Assembly (NCBI GenBank): GCA_030613125.1
Contig: JAUWMO010000029.1
Span: 1 to 17,111 of the forward strand
Source: Bacteroidota bacterium
GTDB lineage: Bacteria; Bacteroidota; Bacteroidia; Bacteroidales; VadinHA17
Reading direction: 5' to 3'
Length of the DNA stretch: 17,111 nucleotides
Position numbers and translations under genes: made by a program. Under the pieces are notes generated by a model that worked only from the letters and a program-made list of their open reading frames with translations, ran no database searches and was not told the DNA's origin. Numbering within the stretch: the first letter of the stretch is position 1; the number at the start of each line of letters is the position of its first letter. Shown here piece after piece: positions 7,997 to 15,695 of the stretch.

Positions 7997-8974
7997 ATGA
8001 AGAAAATAATATATGTAATGGTTAATTTGTTAATAACAGCTGTCCTTATTGGAGGATGTCAAAAAGAGGAAGATATCAATAATAATCAACCATCTTCAGG
8101 ACCTTATATTGCAAATTATGAAGTGGCTAAAAATGATCTTTTAAGAAACATACCAAAACAATATATTGATTTGGCAAGGACTACTTTGCATATTGCTTAT
8201 CAGCATACCTCACATGGAACACATGTTTCAAGAGGCATGTTTGGGTTACAGGACTTTAAAAATGGCGATGATGCCTTATTTGGAATTAATAATAAATCTC
8301 CCGAAAACGGAAAACTCGATTTTAATGATAATGTAATTGCCGGTTATGCTGCTGCCGGGGAAGATGCTTCTGACCTTAGCAGGAATGAGACCGCTTTTAT
8401 CCAGGCTACCAGGAATTTTCTGGATGATCCTGCCAACTCTGAGATAAACGTGATCATGTGGTCATGGTGTGATATTACCGGCCATAATGTATCACAGAAT
8501 TATCTTCCAGGAATGGATGTTCTAATCTCTGAATATGGTTTTGGCGGCTCAAAAATAGGTACCGGTCAGGGACAAAGACAAAATCCGGTAACATTTATTT
8601 TTATGACAGGTCATGCTAATGTTAATGATAATGTGGGTGCCGGTAAACCTAAAGATCAGGCTGAGTTAATAATCAATCACTGTAATGCAAATAAACAGTT
8701 TTGTCTTGACTATTACAGTATTGATACCCATGATATGGACGATAATTATTGGGGGGATACAGGGGATGATGGGAATTCTTTTGATTATGGAGGGAATTTT
8801 TATAAGGACTGGCAGGATTCCTCTGTGAAAAATGTTTTGTGGTATGAAAACAAAGAATACCCCAATGGCGACGTTATATACGGAGCTCATAATACCCAGC
8901 ATATAACAGCTAACAGAAAAGCTTATGCAATGTGGTGGATACTTGCAAAAATTGCCGGATGGGATGGTAATTAA
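7997..8974 (+). CDS. Predicted outer-membrane/periplasmic lipoprotein, possibly hydrolase-like, function unknown
   Basis: The 325-residue product starts MKKIIYVMVN with a hydrophobic stretch and a lipobox ending LIGGC, so Cys21 should be lipidated after signal peptidase II cleavage. A short Asn/Ser-rich linker follows. The mature domain has several blocks that look conserved: IAYQHTSHGTHVSRG (66-80, with Ser72), VIMWSWCDITGH (152-163), FIFMTGHAN (200-208) and the C-terminal AHNTQHITANRKAYAMWW (297-314). The His/Ser-rich first block and the MTGH block recall SGNH-type hydrolases, but I cannot assign a catalytic triad and make no activity claim. Its stop is 2 nt from the start of the first ketosynthase-ketoreductase gene, so the two are almost certainly translated from one message. 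That suggests an envelope or lipid link. Confidence 0.8.
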   Translation: MKKIIYVMVNLLITAVLIGGCQKEEDINNNQPSSGPYIANYEVAKNDLLRNIPKQYIDLARTTLHIAYQHTSHGTHVSRGMFGLQDFKNGDDALFGINNKSPENGKLDFNDNVIAGYAAAGEDASDLSRNETAFIQATRNFLDDPANSEINVIMWSWCDITGHNVSQNYLPGMDVLISEYGFGGSKIGTGQGQRQNPVTFIFMTGHANVNDNVGAGKPKDQAELIINHCNANKQFCLDYYSIDTHDMDDNYWGDTGDDGNSFDYGGNFYKDWQDSSVKNVLWYENKEYPNGDVIYGAHNTQHITANRKAYAMWWILAKIAGWDGN

Positions 8975-8976
8975 TT

Positions 8977-10839
8977 ATGGTTGAAAATTTTATTTTTTCC
9001 GGACTGGGACATTCCTATGGTGAATATGAAGTAACCAATGAAATGCTCGAAAAAGCAGTTAAAGATGGCAGGCTTGATGGATTTGATGAAGAGAGGATTG
9101 CCGGAAATGAAGATTACCTTAAATTTATTAATAAAAATCCCGGCGTAAGCCCTTTCGATTATTTTGCCGGGTGGGTAATGGGATTCAGGGTGAGAAATCA
9201 TGTTGCTCCCTTCTCTTCTTCGAGGGAAAAGGTATATAAGGCACAAACCGCAATTGATCTGTCTGTACAGGCAATTGATAAAGCTCTTAAAGATGCCTGT
9301 ATTCATCCTGATAATATAGATGCATGGTTTACAAGCACCGGTACACCACCTTTGCAAGCACCGGGTATCGCATCTGTAATAAAATGTTATTTTACAAATT
9401 GGGAAAACCAAACTCTAACCTCAACAATCACCTCTGCCTGTGTTGGATTCAATATAAATCTTCAGCGTGCTATCGAATTTCTTAAATGTAACCCGGAAAT
9501 AAAACATGTGGTAATAGCACATGCTGAAATATTATCAAGTTTATTGACAGAAATAATTGATTTTGTTCCGTTTGTTACTTTTGGCGACGGTGCCGGGGCA
9601 GTAGTGCTTAGCAAGGTTGAAGGAAATAAAAAAGAAGGGTTAATTTCCATAAAGAATAATGAAGATCTCAGGATGCTTGACAATCTTGGAGCAGATAAAC
9701 ACGGGAACCTGTATATGAATCCCTCAAATGTTAAAAAAACGGCAACTTTCGATATCACAAGATCAGGTAAACAGGTACTGAAAAATTCAAAATGGGATAC
9801 AGAGGATATTGATATTTTTATCCCACACCAAACTGGCCATGCAATTGTTCATGGTTCGGCAGAACAACTCAACATTCCCAGGGAAAAGATATATCAGGAC
9901 GTTCAATTGTACCATGGTAATCTGTCCGGAGCTTCAATCCCGGCAGCCCTGTCGGAGTTAAAATTGGGGGGTTCGTTTAAATCAGGAAAGAAAATACTCA
10001 CTGCAACTGCCGGTTTGGGAGGGGAGTTCGGAGCCTTCACTTATATCGTTCCGGAAAATATAAGTATCAAAACAGCGGATTTAAAGGAATTTGAAGGAAA
10101 CACGGTTTTACTTACCGGCAGTACCGGCAGTTTAGGTTTTGAGGTGGCAAGAAACCTGGCCGGAAAGGGAGCAAGAATTATTTTGCATTATAATTCCAAT
10201 GAAAAGAAAATGGATATGCTTGCAGGTGAGCTTAAAAACCTGAATGCTGATTTTGAATTTATTAAATCTGATTTCTCTGATCCTGGTGACGTAAATAATC
10301 TTATAGCTACAATTAAAACAAAATATAAAAATCTTGACTATCTTGTTCATACTGCAGCTATTACAGGAAGTATGAAAAGGGCTAGTGAAGTTACAGATGA
10401 GGAAGTCAGACTGGTTGCCCAGGTAAACCAGTCTGCACCTGTGCATATTATAAAAGCTTTGTTTGGTTTGATCAGAAAAGCAGTTCTCTATGTTGGGTCT
10501 GTTGCTGAAGATGCCCAGTTTTCCGGGTCTTCGTCCTATGTAGCATCAAAACAGGGACTGCATGGTTTTGCTGCAAGCTTTGCCGGTGAGGCTCATAGTC
10601 GTGGTATCAGAAGCATATATTATATGATCGGTATTATGGCAGGGGGAATGGCTGATCTGCTCTCTCCTGAACAGATAAGAAAAGTTATGACATCTATTGG
10701 CCAGAAAAAACTGAATACTCCGGCAGAAATAGCTGAAAAGGTCGTTAGCTCCCTTACGCGTCCTAAAATAATAGATACTTTTGATACTGAAGAAGGGATG
10801 TTGCTGGTAAGAAGGGATAGTTATAGTTGGAAGAGATGA
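8977..10839 (+). CDS. KAS III (FabH-like) ketosynthase fused to FabG-like SDR ketoreductase, copy 1
   Basis: A 620-residue two-domain enzyme. The N-terminal KAS III domain spans about 1-360. Its Cys-His-Asn triad is visible as Cys155 (TSACVGF), His284 (IPHQTGHAI) and Asn315 (YHGNLSGAS), with FGDGAGAVVL (202-211) also typical. Relative to E. coli FabH an insertion of about 30 residues (near 40-67, containing SPFDYFAG) precedes GFRVRNH. The C-terminal SDR domain spans about 372-620, with a Rossmann motif TGSTGSLG (380-387) and catalytic Ser508, Tyr521 and Lys525 (YVASK). It should condense an acyl primer with an extender and reduce the 3-keto product using NAD(P)H. The carriers (CoA or ACP) and chain lengths are unknown. 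It starts 2 nt after the lipoprotein stop without a Shine-Dalgarno. A paralogue follows 107 nt downstream. Confidence 0.9.
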   Translation: MVENFIFSGLGHSYGEYEVTNEMLEKAVKDGRLDGFDEERIAGNEDYLKFINKNPGVSPFDYFAGWVMGFRVRNHVAPFSSSREKVYKAQTAIDLSVQAIDKALKDACIHPDNIDAWFTSTGTPPLQAPGIASVIKCYFTNWENQTLTSTITSACVGFNINLQRAIEFLKCNPEIKHVVIAHAEILSSLLTEIIDFVPFVTFGDGAGAVVLSKVEGNKKEGLISIKNNEDLRMLDNLGADKHGNLYMNPSNVKKTATFDITRSGKQVLKNSKWDTEDIDIFIPHQTGHAIVHGSAEQLNIPREKIYQDVQLYHGNLSGASIPAALSELKLGGSFKSGKKILTATAGLGGEFGAFTYIVPENISIKTADLKEFEGNTVLLTGSTGSLGFEVARNLAGKGARIILHYNSNEKKMDMLAGELKNLNADFEFIKSDFSDPGDVNNLIATIKTKYKNLDYLVHTAAITGSMKRASEVTDEEVRLVAQVNQSAPVHIIKALFGLIRKAVLYVGSVAEDAQFSGSSSYVASKQGLHGFAASFAGEAHSRGIRSIYYMIGIMAGGMADLLSPEQIRKVMTSIGQKKLNTPAEIAEKVVSSLTRPKIIDTFDTEEGMLLVRRDSYSWKR

Positions 10840-10843
10840 CTAA

Positions 10844-10921
10844 CCGGCCGGCCGGCAGAGTCTAAGAGTTTAAGGGTCCAAAGGTCGCAGATTCAAAGAG
10901 TTCCATTTTGACCTTTTAGAC
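10844..10921. repeat. Spacer with GC palindrome and weak inverted repeat between the two fusion genes
   Basis: CCGGCCGGCCGG (10844-10855) is a perfect 12-nt palindrome 4 nt after the copy-1 stop, very GC-rich for this window. Downstream, GTCCAAAGGTC (10876-10886) is nearly the reverse complement of GACCTTTTAGAC (10910-10921), with a 23-nt loop. Neither is followed by a T-run, so terminator function is doubtful. Confidence 0.5.
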
Positions 10922-10946
10922 ATTTATTAATAGAATTTATATTAAA

Positions 10947-12824
10947 ATGCAGGATAATTTTGTTTTCAGCGGAACCGGACATGCACTGGGCAAATATTCA
11001 GTACGTAATAAACATATAGAAGATGCACTGCATAATGGATACCTTAAAGGTTTTAATGAAGAAAGGGTGCGTAACAGTCTGAATTATATTGAGTTTTTAA
11101 AAACTAACCCTGAGGCTAGTCCTTTTGATTATTTTGCAGGGCATAAGATGGGATTTGAAACAAGAGGACATGTAACACCCTTTCCTCCGAACAGGAACCA
11201 GATCTCAACTCAAAGTGCACTTGATCTGGGGGTAATTGCAATAGAAAATGCGCTTAAAGACGCTGATGTTCACCCTAAAGATATCGGAATGTGGATGGTC
11301 AGTACAGTTTCTCCGCACGAGCAGGCTCCTGGTATAGCATGTACAATAAAGGGATTTTTTACCAAATTTTCAGATTTTACACCTACATATACCCTGACTT
11401 CGGGGTGTTCAGGATTCTGTGTGAACTTACAGGGTGGCATTGAATTCCTTAAAAACAATCCTGAAATACAACATATAGTTGTTGCACATACTGAAACAAT
11501 GTCGAGCTTTTTAACAAAACTTACTGATTTTATACCCTTCGTTACATTTGGGGATGCAGCCACCGCTGTGATCCTTTCCAGAAAGCCGGGTAAAACACGT
11601 GAAGGTGTTATCTCAGTTGTTAATTATCAAGACCTTAAGATGGTTAATTTTGTTGGTGTTGACAAAGATTGGAACCTTTATATGGACAGCCGGGTTGTAA
11701 GGGAAAGAGCAACAATTGATATAATAAAGTCTGCAACCGAGGTTATTGAAAAATCGGGATGGGGGATTGATGAAATCGACATGCTTCTTCCTCATCAGAC
11801 TGGGAATGCTATACTGGAAGCTGCGAGCGACCAACTGAGGTTGCCACGGGAAAAGTTGTATCGCGAAGTTCAGAGAAATCACGGTAATGTATCAGGTCTT
11901 GGAGTTCCACTGGGTTTATCTCTTCTGAAAAAATCAGGGGAGCTTAAAGCCGGAATGAAGATCCTGAGCCCGGTGGCAGGAGTTGGCGGTGAATATGGCG
12001 CGTTTACATACCAGGTTCCCTTAAATGGTAAAAAAGTAAAAACAAATGGTTACCTGACCGGACTTTCTACAGAGCTTAAGAACAGAACAGCGTTGGTTAC
12101 AGGTACCACAGGAGCCCTGGGCAGGAAGATTACAGTGGAACTTGCAAAACGGGGTTGTCAATTACTGTTGCAATATAATAAAAATGACAAAAAAATGGCT
12201 GAGCTCGAAAAAGAGCTCGATCAATACAATGTGGAATTCAAGGTCTTCAGGGCAGATTTCAGCCAGCATGAAGATGTAACCCGGTTTATTTATGAAATCA
12301 GCAACAACAATAATAAAATTGATTACCTTATTCACACTGCTGCCGTTACCGGAAGTCTAAGCAGGGCAAGTGAAGTCAGCCATGATGAACTTTCAGAAGT
12401 GCTTCAGATAAACCAATTCTCTGCAATCTCTTTAACCAAAGGTTTAAAAGATATTTTTTCAGGTGAAGGGACTATTCTGTATACTGGCTCTGTAGCCGAA
12501 ATAGCACAGTTCAGTGGTTCTTCGGCTTATGTTGCTTCAAAAAAGGGCCTTCATGGTTTCGCAGCCAGCTTTGCCGGAGAGGCCCTTAGCCTCGGAATGC
12601 GCAGTATTTACTATATGATAGGTTTGTTTGACGGAGGTATGACAAAAAAACTGGATGAAAAACAGATTGATGCCGTAACAACAGCCATTAACCAGGAAAC
12701 AGTGGATAGTCCGGAAACAGTTGCCGAAAGAATCGTAAAATCTTTGTATATCCCAAAGGTAATAAACACGACCAACAGTTACGAAGGAGTTTTACTTGTA
12801 AGGAAAGATGGCTTTTTCCTTTAG
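10947..12824 (+). CDS. KAS III (FabH-like) ketosynthase fused to FabG-like SDR ketoreductase, copy 2
   Basis: This is a 625-residue paralogue of the preceding gene, about half identical by eye along its whole length, with the same domain order. The ketosynthase triad is Cys154 (TSGCSGF), His283 (LPHQTGNAI) and Asn314 (NHGNVSG). The shared N-terminal insertion again contains SPFDYFAG. The SDR domain has TGTTGALG (385-392), Ser515, Tyr528 and Lys532 (YVASK). Differences near the active site include CSG for CVG after the cysteine and FGDAATAVI for FGDGAGAVV, suggesting another primer or partner. It could work in sequence with, or as a heterodimer with, copy 1. No Shine-Dalgarno is seen. The stop lies only 5 nt from the stop of the convergent flavoprotein gene. 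Confidence 0.9.
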   Translation: MQDNFVFSGTGHALGKYSVRNKHIEDALHNGYLKGFNEERVRNSLNYIEFLKTNPEASPFDYFAGHKMGFETRGHVTPFPPNRNQISTQSALDLGVIAIENALKDADVHPKDIGMWMVSTVSPHEQAPGIACTIKGFFTKFSDFTPTYTLTSGCSGFCVNLQGGIEFLKNNPEIQHIVVAHTETMSSFLTKLTDFIPFVTFGDAATAVILSRKPGKTREGVISVVNYQDLKMVNFVGVDKDWNLYMDSRVVRERATIDIIKSATEVIEKSGWGIDEIDMLLPHQTGNAILEAASDQLRLPREKLYREVQRNHGNVSGLGVPLGLSLLKKSGELKAGMKILSPVAGVGGEYGAFTYQVPLNGKKVKTNGYLTGLSTELKNRTALVTGTTGALGRKITVELAKRGCQLLLQYNKNDKKMAELEKELDQYNVEFKVFRADFSQHEDVTRFIYEISNNNNKIDYLIHTAAVTGSLSRASEVSHDELSEVLQINQFSAISLTKGLKDIFSGEGTILYTGSVAEIAQFSGSSAYVASKKGLHGFAASFAGEALSLGMRSIYYMIGLFDGGMTKKLDEKQIDAVTTAINQETVDSPETVAERIVKSLYIPKVINTTNSYEGVLLVRKDGFFL

Positions 12825-12834
12825 TAATACTAAA
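12820..12834. other. Palindrome containing both convergent stop codons
   Basis: TTTAGTA and TACTAAA form a perfect 7-bp inverted repeat around a single A. The TAG of ketosynthase copy 2 (12822-12824) and the minus-strand TAG of the flavoprotein gene (12830-12832) both lie in it. The stem is too weak to be called a terminator with confidence. Confidence 0.5.
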
Positions 12835-13840
12835 TTTTAATATCACAGGTTCTTCTCAAAGCGACATTAAACTCTTCTTTAAGTTTACTGATTATTTCTG
12901 ACACCGGTCTGACTTTATCAATCATTTCCACAGAATGTCCAGTTACCCATAGATTATTATAATTCCCTGGTTTTATTGATCTTTCAAGCATTTTGATCCC
13001 CTTTTCCATAGCCTTACTCTTCCCAAAAATAGTTTCTGTAAAGTACCTGTAAAAGTATTTTTCAAGCCATCCCTTTTCAGCTCCTATCTTCCTGGCAAAT
13101 GGGGTGTTAATTATTGATAGTGGAGCTCCGGATATCCGATTGGTAATAACAATATCTTTCATGCCTGCATTAATTATAGCTTCTTTGTATTCTTTACTTA
13201 CTTCAGCTTCATTACTGGCAATAAATAAAGTACCAACAGAAACACCTGCAGCCCCGAGCAACACCATTGACAATATTCCACTACCACTGGCCACACCACC
13301 GGCAGCTATAACCAGTTTATCAGGAAACTGTTTTTTTAATGCAGGAACAAGAAGCTGGTTAGGATACGGACCTGCATGTCCGCCAGCACCACTGCCTACA
13401 GCTATGAAACCATCAACACCAAGATCATACACTTTTCCTGCATGACTGAGGTTGGTTACATCACTGAAAACTTTTGCTCCATAATTTTTGGCCTTTTCAA
13501 TTACTTCTTTTGGAGTGCCAAGAGAAGTGATAAAGAAAGGAACTTTTTTTTCTATACAAATATCAAGATGTTCGGATAAGTGGGAATTTGTTTTCTGAAC
13601 AATCAGGTTCACTCCATATGTCCCTTTATTCTGGTCCGATTCTTTAAAAGCGTTTAACTCATTAAGAGCTTTTTCAAGTTCCCTGCCTGTTCGATAGTTC
13701 AAACTGGGAATGGTTCCTGCAATCCCGCTTTTCATAGCCTCAACAACCATGTTCACATTAGAAACCAGGAACATTGGAGCCATTATAAGCGGGAATTCAA
13801 TTTTCAAATAATTTTTTAATGATGCCAGATTTCTATTCAT
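12830..13840 (-). CDS. FabK / nitronate monooxygenase-family FMN flavoprotein
   Basis: A 336-residue TIM-barrel flavoprotein of the 2-nitropropane dioxygenase family, which contains nitronate monooxygenases and the enoyl-ACP reductase FabK. Visible are MAPM (20-23) in the first strand, GVNLIV (76-81), GSGAGGHAGPYP (149-160) with the family's catalytic His155, and the FMN phosphate-binding segments AAGGVASG (179-186) and VGTLFIAS (202-209). Sequence alone cannot separate FabK from nitronate monooxygenase here. Sharing an operon with an enoyl-CoA hydratase and an acyltransferase, opposite ketosynthase-ketoreductase genes, makes an enoyl-thioester reductase role reasonable as an inference. Its ATG overlaps the acyltransferase stop by 8 nt (ATGAATAG), implying translational coupling. 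It is the last gene of the minus-strand operon. Confidence 0.85.
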   Translation of the reverse strand: MNRNLASLKNYLKIEFPLIMAPMFLVSNVNMVVEAMKSGIAGTIPSLNYRTGRELEKALNELNAFKESDQNKGTYGVNLIVQKTNSHLSEHLDICIEKKVPFFITSLGTPKEVIEKAKNYGAKVFSDVTNLSHAGKVYDLGVDGFIAVGSGAGGHAGPYPNQLLVPALKKQFPDKLVIAAGGVASGSGILSMVLLGAAGVSVGTLFIASNEAEVSKEYKEAIINAGMKDIVITNRISGAPLSIINTPFARKIGAEKGWLEKYFYRYFTETIFGKSKAMEKGIKMLERSIKPGNYNNLWVTGHSVEMIDKVRPVSEIISKLKEEFNVALRRTCDIKI

Positions 13841-14711
13841 TCTCTATGTTTCTCTTATGTTTCCATCTCTTATGCGACCAGAGCCAATTTTCCGGTTTTT
13901 CCCTGATTATACTTACGAGAGTATTCATATACAGTTGGGTGATATATCCTGGTTCAGTGGTTGCCGGGTGTTTACATATCTCTTTGATTATAAGGTTGTA
14001 ATAGCCCCTTTTTTCACGTTGTACATTAAAGTAAACCAAAGGGATGTCATATTTCCTGGCATAATATTCCGGACCATACAGGCAGGCTGTATCACGGCCC
14101 AGAAAGTTTACCCAGATTGCTTTTTCAACATTCCCCGGATTCTGATCGGCTGCCATTATAAACAGGGCAGGATTTTCCTCTGCTTCTTCAAAAGATTTCC
14201 GGGTTTCAAACACCGGGACAAGGGACATACCTCCCTTTTTTCTTTTTTCTGACAGATATTTATCAATATAGGTGTTTTTAACAGGCTGGTATAAAGCCAG
14301 CACTCTGTTCATAAATGAAGGGGCAACAGCTTCAATACCCCATTCCCAGTTACAGTAATGACTGGCAAGGGCTATTACGGTTTTTCCTTCGCCAAGATAT
14401 TTATTTACAATTTCTGAATTATTGACTTTATACCTTTTTGTTAACTTCTCCTGACTCATCGAATATCCCTTTATACTTTCTACAAGAATATCAGAAAGGT
14501 TCCTGTAAAAACCTTTTGCAACTTTTTTTATATCAACTTCAGATTTCTCAGGAAAAGAACATTTGAGATTATTTAAGACCACATCTTTTCTGTACCTTAT
14601 AATATAATACATCAAAAAACAGATCAGGTCGCTTATTCCATATAAAAAAATGAAGGGAACAATCTTTAAAAGTGATAGTGATAAGCGAAACAGATAATAT
14701 AATATTTTCAC
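13833..14711 (-). CDS. LpxL/HtrB-like lysophospholipid acyltransferase
   Basis: A membrane-associated acyltransferase of the lipid A biosynthesis (LpxL/HtrB) family. The chosen GTG start at 14711 (VKILYYLFRL) puts the N-terminal membrane anchor at the very start, as is usual in Bacteroidota members, and gives 292 residues. An in-frame ATG at 14792 would add 27 unlikely residues and overlap the upstream gene by 62 nt. The acyltransferase box is HYCNWE (His118 and Glu123 from the GTG start; HX4E). ADQNPG and the C-terminal NWLWSHKRWK are family landmarks. It should move an acyl chain from ACP or CoA to a glycolipid or lysolipid on the inner face of the inner membrane. HtrB-like genes also occur in aryl-polyene and flexirubin loci, so it may acylate with whatever the neighbouring ketosynthases make. 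It lies 19 nt after the hydratase stop. Confidence 0.88.
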   Translation of the reverse strand: MKILYYLFRLSLSLLKIVPFIFLYGISDLICFLMYYIIRYRKDVVLNNLKCSFPEKSEVDIKKVAKGFYRNLSDILVESIKGYSMSQEKLTKRYKVNNSEIVNKYLGEGKTVIALASHYCNWEWGIEAVAPSFMNRVLALYQPVKNTYIDKYLSEKRKKGGMSLVPVFETRKSFEEAEENPALFIMAADQNPGNVEKAIWVNFLGRDTACLYGPEYYARKYDIPLVYFNVQREKRGYYNLIIKEICKHPATTEPGYITQLYMNTLVSIIREKPENWLWSHKRWKHKRNIENE

Positions 14712-14730
14712 GAGTGGTGCGGAATTGTGA

Positions 14731-15501
14731 TTATTTAAAATCCGGCTTTCTTTTTTCTGTGAATGCCCGTATGCCTTCTTTAAAATCCTCATAACTGAAG
14801 CAGTTTATAAATTCCGCCATTTCAGTTTCAAATCCATCAGTATTATCGTAATAGGCATTTATACTTTTAATAACCGCCCTGATGGAAACCGGTGATTTTT
14901 CCAGTATTTTTTTCATTAGATCCATGCTTCTATCAATCAGGCCTTCATGTGGTACTACAAAATTTACAAGTCCGATTTTCTTTGCTTCATATGCATCAAT
15001 TGGTTCACCTAAAAAAGCGAGTTCATAGGCTTTCCCTTTACCAACAAGTTGCACTATTCGCTGCAATCCTCCAAGGCCTGTACTAATACCCAGATTAGCT
15101 TCAGGAAGAGCAAAGTTTGAGTTTTCCGATGCAATCCGAAGATGGCATGCCATTGCCAGTTCGCATCCGCCCCCGTATGCTATTCCGTTAATTGCAGCTA
15201 TTACCGGTTTTTGGAATTGCTCAATATATTTCATCAGATTATTGCCGGCTACAGATAACTTACGGGCCAAATCGACAGTAAGCCTGCTAATCTCTTTTAT
15301 GTCACCACCCGAAGCAAAAGCCTTGTCACCGGTCCCGGAAATTATTATTCCTTTTACATGTTTATTTTTTTCCGACACCGAGAAAATATGTTCTATTTCA
15401 CTCAGGCAGGTTGTGTTTAATGCATTCAGGGCCTCAGGCCTGTTTATTTTAATTAAGAAGATATTATCTTTTTGTTCAGTTACTAAACACTTCAAGTCCA
15501 T
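14731..15501 (-). CDS. Enoyl-CoA hydratase (crotonase family)
   Basis: A 256-residue single-domain crotonase, the normal length. The oxyanion-hole segments are AFASGGDIKE (61-70) and INGIAYGGGCELA (104-116). Both hydratase glutamates are present: Glu114 (GGCELA) and Glu134 (ALPEANLGI), matching Glu144 and Glu164 of mammalian crotonase. This supports true hydration/dehydration of 2-enoyl/3-hydroxyacyl-CoA rather than another crotonase reaction. The C-terminus EGIRAFTEKRKPDFK is classical. It is the first gene of a three-gene minus-strand operon with the acyltransferase and flavoprotein. It could serve the ketosynthase-ketoreductase products facing it, or the 3-methylglutaconyl-CoA/HMG-CoA step of the upstream acyl-CoA genes; sequence does not decide. 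No Shine-Dalgarno is evident. Confidence 0.92.
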   Translation of the reverse strand: MDLKCLVTEQKDNIFLIKINRPEALNALNTTCLSEIEHIFSVSEKNKHVKGIIISGTGDKAFASGGDIKEISRLTVDLARKLSVAGNNLMKYIEQFQKPVIAAINGIAYGGGCELAMACHLRIASENSNFALPEANLGISTGLGGLQRIVQLVGKGKAYELAFLGEPIDAYEAKKIGLVNFVVPHEGLIDRSMDLMKKILEKSPVSIRAVIKSINAYYDNTDGFETEMAEFINCFSYEDFKEGIRAFTEKRKPDFK

Positions 15502-15565
15502 CTTTTGATACTGGTTTTATAAAAAAAATAACAAATCAGGAGTTCTTCAAATCTGTTTTAGTCCT

Positions 15566-15573
15566 CAAATATA
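15566..15573 (-). promoter_or_regulatory. Possible Bacteroidota -7 box for the hydratase operon
   Basis: Read on the minus strand this is TATATTTG, a full match to TAnnTTTG, 65 nt before the hydratase ATG. No convincing TTTG -33 partner is seen, so this is weak. Confidence 0.25.
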
Positions 15574-15633
15574 CCAATTATTATGAAGTTGCTGAGGAAT
15601 TCTGTATCTTCGGAGATATAAAATCTTTAAAGC

Positions 15634-15683
15634 TTACTACGTAGTTTACTACGTATTTAACTACGTAGTAAACTACGTAGTAT
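15634..15683. promoter_or_regulatory. Four-fold TACGTA operator array and long dyad upstream of the AbrB-like gene
   Basis: The palindrome ACTACGTAGT occurs at 15636-15645, 15660-15669 and 15672-15681, with a one-sided variant ACTACGTATT at 15648-15657. All four start exactly 12 bp apart. The whole array is also one inverted repeat: 15634-15655 pairs with 15662-15683 at 21 of 22 positions around a 6-nt loop. It ends 12 nt before the AbrB-like start codon. This is most simply an autoregulatory operator, perhaps with an mRNA hairpin; it may also influence the divergent hydratase operon. Confidence 0.75.
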
Positions 15684-15695
15684 AAATTAATTATC

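Noticed and set aside
10947..12824. Modular polyketide synthase
   Set aside because: No acyltransferase or carrier domain is present; the condensing domain is the FabH type with Cys-His-Asn rather than the KAS I/II type with Cys-His-His.
13104..14252. Plus-strand frames of 113 and 131 codons
   Set aside because: They are antisense to the flavoprotein and acyltransferase genes; no domain is recognised.
14712..14792. ATG start extending the acyltransferase by 27 residues
   Set aside because: It would overlap the hydratase coding sequence by 62 nt and place non-family residues before the membrane anchor.
15634..15683. CRISPR-like array
   Set aside because: The units are 10-bp palindromes with 2-bp gaps, far too short for repeat and spacer; they fit operators.
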